A stretch of DNA of 64,000 nt, taken from contig CAVXYK010000017.1 of assembly GCA_963765875.1 (NCBI GenBank), forward strand, positions 62,001 through 126,000. The letters are read 5' to 3'. Source of the DNA: JAWKOK01 sp963765875. GTDB lineage: Bacteria; Chloroflexota; Anaerolineae; Caldilineales; Caldilineaceae. A model generated the notes under the pieces. It ran no database searches. It saw only the letters and a program-made list of their open reading frames with translations, and was not told where the DNA came from. The position numbers and the translations under genes were made by a program. This document shows, piece by piece, positions 38,938 to 47,191 of this stretch. Position 1 is the first letter of the stretch, and every line of letters starts with the position of its first letter.

Positions 38938-40389
38938 ATGGCCAAGAAGAATAAAAACCAAGGTCAAGAAGAACCAAAAGAATTGACCCGCAAGCAAAAC
39001 CGTGCCAATACGCGCGATGCTGAGCGCAATCGCAAGATCATGATGATGGTCGGCGGAGTCATCGGAGCCGTCTTGTTGGTCCTGCTGATTGGGATCATCG
39101 CCGAGTTTGTCGTCAAACCCAATAGCAACGTTGCCAAGGTCGGTGATGATGCCATCATCACCAAGGACTTCCAGAAACGCATGTATCTGGAAGAGAGCCA
39201 ATTGGAGAACCAGTACCTTCAGATGGTGCAGTTGGAGCAACAGTTCGGGGGACAAGGCATCTTCACAACCCAGCTCAACCAGATCCAATCGACACTGGCC
39301 AGTCCCTTTGCCCTCGGCATCGATGTACTGGACCAGATGATCGAAGAGAAGTTGGTTGAGCAGGAAGCCGCTGCGCGTGGCATCACCGTTTCCGACCAGG
39401 AGGTGGAAGACGCATTTCGTGCAGAGATCGCCGCCGGTCAGAACGCAGTGACCGAACCCCAGGCAACAAGCACGGCGGAAGCCGCAGCCGAAGCCACTGA
39501 AGTCGCCGCCGGTTGGACGCCAACGCCGACACCGACCATCGATGCCAGTGCGCCGATCACGGCAGCAGATACAGTTGTACCGACGCCGGAGCCTCAGCCG
39601 ACCCTTCCCCTGCTCACCGATGCCTCCTTCGAAGAAGGTATCGATACGTTGGAGGAGAACCTGGATGACATAAGCGGACTAAGCGTCGACGAGTACCGCG
39701 AGTTGATTTACCTGCGCCTGCTGACCGAAAAGGTCTCCGAAGCCATTGCTGAAGAAGAGGTGTCCGAGACCGAAGAGCAGGTCAACGCACGGCACATCTT
39801 GATCCGGGAGATCGCTGCGCCGCCTGAGACCGCTGCAGCCACTGTTGACGATACGGATGACAGTGCGGATGACAGTGCGGATGAAGACGCCGAAGTGAGC
39901 TCAGACACGCCCGAAGTCGAGACACGTTCGTTGGAAGAGGCCGAAGCATTGGCCAACGAGATCTACGAGCGCCTGCAAGACGGCGAAGACTTCGCTGAAC
40001 TAGCCGCTGAGTATAGTGACGATCTGAGCAATGCCCAGAATGGCGGGGATCTTGGATGGTTTGCCCGCGGGCAGATGGTTGCGCCCTTTGAGGATGCAGC
40101 CTTCGCCCTAGCACCGGGAGAGATCAGCGAACCAGTGGAAACCCAGTTCGGCTTCCACATCATCGAGTTGGTCGAGAGGGACGATACACGGCCCAAGGAC
40201 GAGTCCGCTCTACAGCAAGAGCGTTTCCAGGCCTATCGGGATCGGGTCCAGGCTCAAATCGCAAGCGATGATATCGAACGCGCAGGCGATTTGACCAGCA
40301 AGCTGCCCGACGACGTCGCCACCGGTGACATCTTCAATCTGGCTGCTCCGCAAGCGCCCCAGCCTCCGCAAGCGCCCCAAGCACCGTAG
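38938..40389 (+). CDS. Membrane-anchored parvulin-type peptidyl-prolyl isomerase (SurA/PrsA-like)
   Basis: 483 residues. A cytoplasmic, Lys-rich start (AKKNKNQGQEEPKELTRKQN), one membrane helix near 33-58 (MMMVGGVIGAVLLVLLIGII), then a SurA-like N-domain and a parvulin domain at ~280-420 (NARHILIREI ... GGDLGWFARGQMVAPFEDA, FALAPGEISEPVETQFGFHI). It probably helps fold secreted proteins outside the membrane. The parvulin domain is split after its first strand by a ~40-residue acidic insert rich in DDSADDSADEDAE. Another low-complexity Thr/Pro/Ala linker lies near 170-225. It follows rpsR by nine bases, an unusual partner for ribosomal genes. A terminator follows. Confidence 0.88.
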   Translation: MAKKNKNQGQEEPKELTRKQNRANTRDAERNRKIMMMVGGVIGAVLLVLLIGIIAEFVVKPNSNVAKVGDDAIITKDFQKRMYLEESQLENQYLQMVQLEQQFGGQGIFTTQLNQIQSTLASPFALGIDVLDQMIEEKLVEQEAAARGITVSDQEVEDAFRAEIAAGQNAVTEPQATSTAEAAAEATEVAAGWTPTPTPTIDASAPITAADTVVPTPEPQPTLPLLTDASFEEGIDTLEENLDDISGLSVDEYRELIYLRLLTEKVSEAIAEEEVSETEEQVNARHILIREIAAPPETAAATVDDTDDSADDSADEDAEVSSDTPEVETRSLEEAEALANEIYERLQDGEDFAELAAEYSDDLSNAQNGGDLGWFARGQMVAPFEDAAFALAPGEISEPVETQFGFHIIELVERDDTRPKDESALQQERFQAYRDRVQAQIASDDIERAGDLTSKLPDDVATGDIFNLAAPQAPQPPQAPQAP

Positions 40390-40434
40390 TCTGATCTGAA
40401 GAGAAGAGCTGCAGACTACAGCAAGATCGAACAC

Positions 40435-40470
40435 AAAAGGCCATCGCATTTTGAAAGCGATGGCCTTTTT
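40435..40470 (+). terminator. Terminator of the rpsF-rpsR-PPIase operon
   Basis: 13-bp stem AAAAGGCCATCGC/GCGATGGCCTTTT with a 9-base loop, then TT. Confidence 0.9.
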
Positions 40471-40631
40471 CATTCAGGACAAAGATTACTGCATGTGTGG
40501 TAATATGGTTATAGAATCGCTTTGTTTCTATGCGGCATAGGCATAACGGCTCTCTTCTCTAGCAATTCGTAATTCTCGAAAACAGAGCGCCGGTCAAGCG
40601 TTTTTCTTGAATAATTATTGCGATTCGTAGG

Positions 40632-40676
40632 ACAGCTTTCCTTACCGCACTGGAACCGGCAGCCAAGGAAAGCTGC
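40632..40676. repeat. Short inverted repeat in the gap before the aldo/keto reductase gene
   Basis: CAGCTTTCCTT (40633-40643) and AAGGAAAGCTG (40665-40675) flank CCGCACTGGAACCGG. The left edge GTAGGACAG resembles the GTAGGGACA edge of other repeats in the window. Nothing else is seen in the 40471-40751 gap. Confidence 0.6.
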
Positions 40677-40751
40677 CATGCAAATATAAAGATCCGGGTC
40701 ACCGAACCACCCGCGAAAACAATCTAACATCTGTCAGAAAGGAACTTCCCA

Positions 40752-41759
40752 ATGGAGTATCGATCCTTTGGGCGCACCGGCGTCAAAGTCAGTCCAATCT
40801 GTCTTGGTTGCATGAACTTCGGCGGCAAGACCACACCCGAAGATTCGTCCCTCATCATCGATCATGCTATCGAAGCGGGCATCAATTTTCTGGACACGGC
40901 CAATGTCTACAGCCGCGGTCGCAGCGAAGAGGTGACTGGCGAGGCCCTCAAGCGCAACGGAAAGCGTCAGCAGATCGTGCTGGCGACCAAGGTTCATGGC
41001 GTCATGGATGACGATGATCCCAACATGCAGGGCAACAGCCGGCGCCACATCATCCAGCAGTGCGAGGCCAGCCTGCGCCGCCTGCAAACCGACTACATCG
41101 ATCTCTACCAGATCCACCGTCCCCAGTCCGACATCCCCATCGACGAGACGCTACGAGCATTGGATGACCTGATCCGTGACGGCAAAGTGCGCTACATCGG
41201 CACCAGCACCTTCGCAGCCTGGCAGGTCATGGAGTCGCTCTGGGCCTCAAAGGAGTTGGGCCTCAATCGCTTCGTCTGTGAGCAGCAGCCCTACAACATC
41301 CTCGACCGACGTGTTGAGCGCGAACTACTGCCCATGGCACGAACGTACGGTATCGCTACCATCCCTTGGAGTCCCATTGCCGGTGGGCTGCTGTCAGGCA
41401 AATACTCACGCAAAAATCAGTCACCCGAAGGCAAGCGTTATGCTGACGTCTCGGACAATCCCCGCTTCCAGGCGCGCAAGACCGACGCAATTTGGGATGT
41501 TATTGAGGGGTTGACGCCCATCGCAGAGGCCAAGGGCTGCACTCTGCCTCAGTTGGCTCTCGCCTGGGTCGTCCAACAGCCGGGCGCGACCAGCCCCATC
41601 ATCGGGCCGCGCACCATGGAACACCTGGTAGACAATCTGGGCGCCTTGGACGTGACCTTCAATGAAGAGGACCTCGCGGCCATCGACGCACTGGTGCCGC
41701 CAGGCCAGATGGTCTCCGCGTTCTATGAGGCTGACTTTGGACCGCACCAGTACAAGTAG
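40752..41759 (+). CDS. Aldo/keto reductase
   Basis: 335 residues, the full (beta/alpha)8 NADPH-dependent oxidoreductase. Active-site residues: FLDTANVYSRGRSEE (Asp and Tyr), VLATKVHG (Lys), YIDLYQIHRPQ (His). C-terminal cofactor motif SPIIGPRTMEHLVDNL. Member of the YghZ/Kv-beta-like group; its substrate is not predictable. It lies 11 bases ahead of larB in the same direction, so it is probably the first gene of the lar operon. Confidence 0.93.
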   Translation: MEYRSFGRTGVKVSPICLGCMNFGGKTTPEDSSLIIDHAIEAGINFLDTANVYSRGRSEEVTGEALKRNGKRQQIVLATKVHGVMDDDDPNMQGNSRRHIIQQCEASLRRLQTDYIDLYQIHRPQSDIPIDETLRALDDLIRDGKVRYIGTSTFAAWQVMESLWASKELGLNRFVCEQQPYNILDRRVERELLPMARTYGIATIPWSPIAGGLLSGKYSRKNQSPEGKRYADVSDNPRFQARKTDAIWDVIEGLTPIAEAKGCTLPQLALAWVVQQPGATSPIIGPRTMEHLVDNLGALDVTFNEEDLAAIDALVPPGQMVSAFYEADFGPHQYK

Positions 41760-41770
41760 GTTTTTAGCGA

Positions 41771-42541
41771 ATGAATGCAGATAAGTTGCGCGAATTGCTT
41801 GAACAGGTGGCCGGCAGCAAACTGGGCATCGACGATGCCATGGCCGAATTGCGAACCCTACCCTTTGAAGACCTGGGCATGGCCCGGCTCGATCATCACC
41901 GGCTCCTGCGTACCGGCTTCCCCGAGGTTGTCTACTGTGCCGGCAAGACCCCCGATCAAGTCGCCCAAATTGTTGAGCGATTGGCAGAACGAAGCTCGCA
42001 AGTGCTGGGCACGCGTGCCGATCCCTCACACTATGAAGCAGCGCGTGCACACGTGTCAGACCTGGCATACAACGCAGCGGCCCGCTGCATCTGGCTGGAT
42101 CGAGACCCGGACCGCTCCAAGCACGATGGCGTCATCATCGTTGCTGCGGGCACCAGCGATCTGCCGGTGGTCGAAGAGGCGGCGTTGACCCTGGATCTCA
42201 TGGGGCACAAGCCTCAGCGTCTGATCGACGTGGGCGTTGCCGGGCTGCATCGGCTGCTGCCACACATCCAGACCATCCAGGAAGCCAATGTCGTTGTCGT
42301 TGTGGCGGGCATGGAAGGCGCGCTGGCCAGCGTCATCGGCGGCTTGACCGATGCCCCGGTGATCGCGGTGCCGACATCTGTCGGATATGGCGCCAGCTTT
42401 GGCGGCGTGGCTGCCTTGCTGGCCATGCTCAATAGCTGTGCCACAGGTGTCGCTGTGGTGAACATCGACAACGGCTATGGAGCGGGCCATATGGCAGCGT
42501 TGATCAATGGACGAATTGTGGAAAACAGCGTTGGGAATTAG
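41771..42541 (+). CDS. larB: LarB, nickel-pincer cofactor biosynthesis (NaAD carboxylase/hydrolase)
   Basis: 256 residues. LarB carboxylates and hydrolyses nicotinic acid adenine dinucleotide to the dicarboxylated mononucleotide, first step to the nickel-pincer nucleotide. The C-terminal PurE-like half is clear: VIIVAAGTSDLPVVEEAA, VVVVVAGMEGALASVIGGL, VIAVPTSVGYGASFGGVAAL, NIDNGYGAGHMAALI. The N-terminal region (FEDLGMARLDHHRLLRTG, PEVVYCAGKTPDQ) is typical. It is followed by larE and larC. Confidence 0.94.
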   Translation: MNADKLRELLEQVAGSKLGIDDAMAELRTLPFEDLGMARLDHHRLLRTGFPEVVYCAGKTPDQVAQIVERLAERSSQVLGTRADPSHYEAARAHVSDLAYNAAARCIWLDRDPDRSKHDGVIIVAAGTSDLPVVEEAALTLDLMGHKPQRLIDVGVAGLHRLLPHIQTIQEANVVVVVAGMEGALASVIGGLTDAPVIAVPTSVGYGASFGGVAALLAMLNSCATGVAVVNIDNGYGAGHMAALINGRIVENSVGN

Positions 42542-42661
42542 GGATTGGTGATCGGGAGATTCTCGGGCAGCGAACGAGCGGAGATTCTGCACGAGAACGT
42601 GAGCACCTTATCCGTTGTATCTTCCGGATTGACGGCAGATCTGAACGAAGGACAGACATAC

Positions 42662-43563
42662 ATGATTGATTCGAGAGCGATAAGCACAAATGGACGTGAC
42701 AAGGCCAACGCTGGTGCTGGAGATTTGACGGTTGAACAGACCGCCAAGCTCGCCAACATGCGTGTCCTGTTGCGTGAGATGGACTCGGTGCTGGTCGCCT
42801 ATTCCGGCGGCGTGGACAGCGCGCTGGTGATGGTGCTGGCCCATCAGGAACTGGGCGACAAAGCCCTGGCCTGTATCGGCATTTCACCCAGCTACCCGAC
42901 CGCGAGATGCGCTCAGCCATCGAGTTTGCCGACGATCTGGGCATCCCCTACCGTCAGGTGGACACGGAAGAATACCTGAACCCGAACTACGCCGCCAACC
43001 CGGTCAACCGCTGCTATTTCTGCAAGTCGGAACTGCATGACCAGCTCAAAGTAATCGCCGAGGAGGAAGACTGGGCCTGGGTACTGGACGGCACCAACGC
43101 CAGCGATCTCGGCGATCATCGACCCGGCATCGATGCCGCCCGAGAACACAATGTGCGTTCTCCACTGGTCGAGTCAGGCATCACCAAGGCCGATGTGCGC
43201 GCCATCGCCCGCCATCTGGGTCTGCCCGTCTGGGACAAGCCGGCCATGGCCTGTCTCTCCTCGCGCGTGCCCCACGGCACAGCCATTTCGCCGTCGCTGC
43301 TGCGCCAGATCGAAGCGGCCGAGGATGTGCTGGTCGATCTGGGCTTCCCCCAGTTCCGCGTGCGTCATCACGACAAGATCGCCCGCATCGAGGTGCCCGT
43401 CGAGGACTTTCCCGCCATGCTCCAGCACCACGACGCCATTGTCGAGGGCGTCAAAGCGGCTGGCTATCAGTTCGTCACGCTGGATCTCGCCGGCTTCCGC
43501 AGCGGTTCACTAAACGGCGCTGAAACCAGCACCATCATTCCACTGAGTGAGTTACTGTCGTGA
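42662..43563 (+). CDS. larE: LarE, ATP-dependent sulfur transferase (one-base frameshift)
   Basis: About 300 residues. LarE adds sulfur to the adenylated LarB product. PP-loop motif: VLVAYSGGVDSALVMV. NPVNRCYFCKSELH and AMACLSSRVPHG give three conserved cysteines, as in the cluster-containing group of LarE proteins known from Thermotoga (family knowledge). The frame changes at ~42896: GISPSYP in frame 2 continues as DREMRSAIEFADDLG in frame 1. One extra C in the CCC run would restore the frame, so a homopolymer error or a real one-base deletion is possible. The stop overlaps the GTG start of larC (GTGA). Confidence 0.9.
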
Positions 43564-44831
43564 CTTCTTCGGCTCCAACATCAGCACCACGACCCGCAAT
43601 CCGGCTGGAGTCCATGATCGCCTTTCTGGATGCGCCGTCCGGCATCTCCGGAGACATGTTTCTCGGCTGCCTGATCGATGCCGGGTGGCCACTGTCTGAA
43701 TTGCATGCGGTCGTCGAGCGCCATGGGCTTGCCCGAAAACGAGCTGGCAGAATCACCCAGACCGAAGTCATGCGCGGTCCACTGCGTGCGACCCTGGTCG
43801 ATGTCGAGGCCCATGAAGGCCATGTCCACCGCCACCTGAGCGACATCCGGGCCATCATCAACGAGACTAGCCTGTCGGCAACTGTCAAGGCCAACGCCAT
43901 TGCCGTCTTCACGCGGCTGGCCGAGGCCGAGGCCGCGGTCCACGGCATGGCAGTGGAAAGCGTCCACTTCCACGAGGTCGGCGCCATCGACGCCATCATC
44001 GACATCGTCGGCGTCTGCGCCGGCATCGAAGCGCTGGGCATCGAGCAACTCTACGCCGGCGCGCTGCCACTGGGGCCAGGCTGGACCCAATCTGCGCATG
44101 GGCGCATTCCGCTGCCGGCCCCGGCAACGCTAAATCTGCTGGCGGCGGCCAATGCCCCTACCCGACCCGCGCCCGGTCCCGGCGAGCTGGTCACGCCCAC
44201 CGGCGCCGCACTCATCTGTGAATTGGCCGACTTCTCGCAACCGCCCATGCGCCTGGAGAAGATCGCCATCGGCGCCGGGCAGAAAGAATTTGAGTGGCCC
44301 AACATCGCCCGGCTCTGGTTGGGCGAGCCGGAAACGGCGTTACGCAGGCCAACCACTCGTCCCACGGACAAGCGGCTGGTCCAGATCGAGACCAACATCG
44401 ACGACATGAACCCAGAGTTCTACGGCCATGTCGTCGACAAGCTCTTTGCCGCCGGTGCGCTGGATGTCTGGACAACGCCGATCCAGATGAAGAAGCAGCG
44501 GCCCGGCACGCTGTTGGCCGTGCTCGCCCGAGCAGAGGACGAGGAGGCGCTGGCCGACCTCATCCTGCGCGAGACGACGACGCTGGGCGTGCGTGTCCAC
44601 ACCGTGCATCGCCACGAGGCGCGGCGCGAACAGCGCACGATTGAGACGGAATGGGGGCCGGTGCGGGTCAAGCTCAAGTTTCTCGACGAGGAACTGATCG
44701 GCATCAAGCCGGAGCACGATGATTGTCGACAGTTGGCGACAGAGAATCAGATTCCGTTGCAGACGGTGTATGAGAATGTACAGGAAATCGCCAGACGTCA
44801 GCGACATGCGGAAAAAGAAATGATCAATTGA
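43560..44831 (+). CDS. larC: LarC, nickel insertion protein of the nickel-pincer cofactor pathway
   Basis: 423 residues, the full LarC in one reading frame; in Lactiplantibacillus it is made from two frames by programmed shift. LarC is a CTP-dependent cyclometallase that puts nickel into the pincer nucleotide. Seen: IAFLDAPSGISGDMFLGCLID, HFHEVGAIDAIIDIVG, GPGELVTPTGAALICELADF, QIETNIDDMNPEFYGHVVDKL (family signature), TPIQMKKQRPGTLLAVL, and the C-terminal VRVKLKFLDEELIGIKPEHDD segment. GTG start at 43560 overlaps the larE stop. No larA (lactate racemase) is seen nearby. Confidence 0.94.
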   Translation: MTSSAPTSAPRPAIRLESMIAFLDAPSGISGDMFLGCLIDAGWPLSELHAVVERHGLARKRAGRITQTEVMRGPLRATLVDVEAHEGHVHRHLSDIRAIINETSLSATVKANAIAVFTRLAEAEAAVHGMAVESVHFHEVGAIDAIIDIVGVCAGIEALGIEQLYAGALPLGPGWTQSAHGRIPLPAPATLNLLAAANAPTRPAPGPGELVTPTGAALICELADFSQPPMRLEKIAIGAGQKEFEWPNIARLWLGEPETALRRPTTRPTDKRLVQIETNIDDMNPEFYGHVVDKLFAAGALDVWTTPIQMKKQRPGTLLAVLARAEDEEALADLILRETTTLGVRVHTVHRHEARREQRTIETEWGPVRVKLKFLDEELIGIKPEHDDCRQLATENQIPLQTVYENVQEIARRQRHAEKEMIN

Positions 44832-44990
44832 CGATTGTCAACGTTCAATTGTCAATGTGCAGGGTAAGCGAACGGTTAATGATGAATTGATAGATGCTCA
44901 ATTATGAATCAGTTCATCACCCGAAAGAGAGACCAAGGAATCAAGAGTCTGTTCTCAGAGACCTTACGCAGTACGAAGTACGCAGTAACC
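44822..44990. repeat. Mixed repeat tract: TTGACAATTGTCAAT and CGCAGTACG families
   Basis: AATTGACGATTGTCAACG, TTCAATTGTCAATG and related words lie right after larC; ACCTTACGCAGTACGAAGTA (44961-44980) belongs to the CGCAGTACG family. Intergenic, palindromic, no coding sense. Confidence 0.7.
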
Positions 44991-45035
44991 TTCACGAGCA
45001 AACATCAAGCAGCAGTTCACAACAAGGAGATCACC

Positions 45036-45893
45036 ATGATTGAGAAACGACCCTTCGGCAAGACCGGCCACATGAGTACCGTGACACTCTTCGGCGCAGC
45101 CGCCCTGGGCAGCGTGACCCAGGCCGAGGCCGACGCCACCCTTGACGTGCTGCTCGAATATGGCGTCAACCACATCGACACCGCCGCCTCCTACGGCGAT
45201 GCCGAACTGCGCATCGGCCCATGGATGGCCCAGCACCGCAAGGACTTTTTCCTGGCCACCAAGACCGGCGAACGCACCTACGAGGCGGCCAAAGAGGAGA
45301 TCCATCGCTCGCTGGAGCGCATGCGCATCGACTCGTTCGACCTGATCCAGCTCCACAACCTGGTCCATCCCGACGAGTGGGACACGGCCATGGGGCCGGG
45401 CGGCGCACTGGAAGCCGCCATCGAGGCGCGTGAGCAGGGCCTGCTGCGCTTCATCGGCGTGACCGGCCACGGCCTCAACATCCCGGCCATGCACCTGCGC
45501 AGCATCGAGCCCTTTGCCTTCGACTCGGTGCTGCTGCCCTACAACTATCCGCTGAACCTCAACGAGACCTACATGGCCGACTTCAACGCCCTGCTGGCCA
45601 AGTGCGCAGAGCGCGAGATCGCGGTCCAATGCATCAAGTCGGTGACCCGCGGTCCCTGGGGTCCCCAGGACAAGTGGGCCTCGACCTGGTACCAGCCGCT
45701 GCGCGACCAGGACGATCTGGATCGAGCCGTGCATTGGGTCATGGGCCGCCCCGGCGTCTTCCTCAACACCCCAGGCGACATCCACGTGCTGCCCAAGGTG
45801 CTGGATGCGGCCAGCCGCTACGAGTCGCGCCCGACCGACGAAGAGATGATGACGATGGTGAAGGAAGAGAAGATGTCGTCGTTGTTTGCGTAA
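45036..45893 (+). CDS. Aldo/keto reductase
   Basis: 285 residues, shorter than the 40752 copy. Active-site residues visible: [19 protein letters not shown] (Asp, Tyr), [14 protein letters not shown] (Lys), [12 protein letters not shown] (His). ATG at 45036 has AAGGAG six bases upstream; an upstream in-frame start would run through repeat sequence. It is only distantly like the reductase before larB. The opposite strand has a long open frame (44964-45959) that is a composition shadow. Confidence 0.92.
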   Translation: MIEKRPFGKTGHMSTVTLFGAAALGSVTQAEADATLDVLLEYGVNHIDTAASYGDAELRIGPWMAQHRKDFFLATKTGERTYEAAKEEIHRSLERMRIDSFDLIQLHNLVHPDEWDTAMGPGGALEAAIEAREQGLLRFIGVTGHGLNIPAMHLRSIEPFAFDSVLLPYNYPLNLNETYMADFNALLAKCAEREIAVQCIKSVTRGPWGPQDKWASTWYQPLRDQDDLDRAVHWVMGRPGVFLNTPGDIHVLPKVLDAASRYESRPTDEEMMTMVKEEKMSSLFA

Positions 45894-45954
45894 AAGCAAA
45901 GCGAGGGGCGAAGGGGGCGAGGTAGCATCGACGTCAAGTGCGGGGCCGGCGGTT

Positions 45955-46082
45955 AACAATTATGCGTTATCAATTCAGCATTAACCGTTCGGCCCCATTT
46001 AATTGTCGATTGTCAATGTTCAACTGTCAATGGCTAGATAACATTGACTATTGAACGTTGACAATCGACAATTGACAATTCG
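45955..46082. repeat. Repeat tract of the TTGACAATTGTCAAT family
   Basis: AATTGTCGATTGTCAATGTT, CAACTGTCAATGG, then the inverse ACATTGACTATTGAACGTTG and ACAATCGACAATTGACAATT. A large imperfect palindrome centred near 46030 between the reductase and kinase genes. Confidence 0.75.
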
Positions 46083-46133
46083 CCTTACCTCCCTCCTCGT
46101 CCCCTGCCTCTTACACACTTGAAAGCACTGTCC

Positions 46134-47075
46134 ATGAACCCAATCGATGTTCTCTGCGTCGGCCATGCTTGCTACGATCTGATTTTTTCGGTTGACCACC
46201 AGCCGGGGCCGGACGAGAAGAGCACGGCCGATGCCTTTTTGAGTTGCGGCGGCGGCACCGCTGCCAACGCAGCCATGACCGTGGCCAAGCTCGGCTATGG
46301 CGCTGCCTTCTGCGGCTACCTCGGCGATGAGATCTACGGCCACGAACACCTGGAGGAGATGCACGCCGCCGGCGTCAACACGGACCTGGTCGTCCGCGGG
46401 CCGAGCATCGACGCCGCTCTCAGCCATCTTCGTCAAGCCCAACGGCGCACGCTCTATCGTCAGCTACAAAGGCGACACCAACGGCCTGACCGCGAACGAT
46501 GTCGACTTCGCAGTGGCCCGCCCACAAAGTCGTCCTCTTCGATGGTCACCAGGCATCGCTGGCCCTCTCAGTGGCCAAATGGGCACACGACATCGGCATC
46601 ACCACCGTCGTCGACGCCGACACCCACAACCAAGGCAACATCGCCCTGGTTCCCATCTGCGACTACATCGTGGCCTCGGAGCGATTTGCCTGCGAGTTCA
46701 GCCAGGTCGACACGCCCGAGGAAGGGTCTTGCCAACATGGCCAAGGTTGCGCCCAACGTAGTGGTGACCCTGGGTGAGCGCGGCCTGATCTGGCAGCGGG
46801 GCGAGCAGAGCGGACGGCTTGACGCCTTCGAGGTAAATGCAGTCGACACCACCGGCGCCGGCGACACCTTTCACGGGGCCTTTGCCGCGGGCGTGGCCGC
46901 AGGCATGGAGTGGCACGATCTGCTGCGCTATGCCTCTGCAGCCGGCGCGCTCTGCTGCACCAAACATGGCGCGCGCATCGGCATCCCCACGGCCGATGAG
47001 GTGTCTGCGTTGCTGAAAACCAATTCTCTGAAGCAAACTCAAAGCAAAAAATCAGCCACAGATGAACACAGATAG
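46134..47075 (+). pseudogene. PfkB-family carbohydrate kinase, three frameshifts
   Basis: Nearly complete ribokinase-like kinase if read through three frame changes. Start: NPIDVLCVGHACYDLIFSVD, CGGGTAANAAMTVAKLGYGA. At ~46425 the frame moves on by one (IFVKPNGARSIVSYKGDTNG), at ~46512 again (WPAHKVVLFDGHQASLAL) and at ~46727 again, into GLANMAKVAPNVVVTLGERG and the catalytic VDTTGAGDTFHGAFAAG. Each change fits one extra base (last one in a GGG run). It is broken as sequenced. Real decay or base-calling error cannot be separated here. It lies upstream of a GH78 gene, equally broken, suggesting one sugar-use unit. Confidence 0.8.
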
Positions 47076-47180
47076 ACGCAGATGGGGCACAGATATGAAT
47101 GGGACAGGTTTTCTCGTCCCAAGAATTTTCCTTGTATCTGTGACCTATCCGTCCCATCTGCATTCATCTGTGGCAAAAAA
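47045..47180. repeat. Dispersed 'CACAGAT' repeat cluster, copy 3
   Basis: CCACAGATGAACACAGATAG, CACAGATATGAATGGGAC and the inverse CATTCATCTGTGGC form a palindromic tract spanning the end of the kinase frame and the start region of the rhamnosidase gene. Confidence 0.8.
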
Positions 47181-47191
47181 GAGGATCAGAA

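Noticed and set aside
44964..45959. 331-codon open frame on the minus strand opposite the aldo/keto reductase
   Set aside because: It mirrors the real gene in a GC-rich region, has no recognisable motif and runs into repeat sequence. It is a composition shadow.
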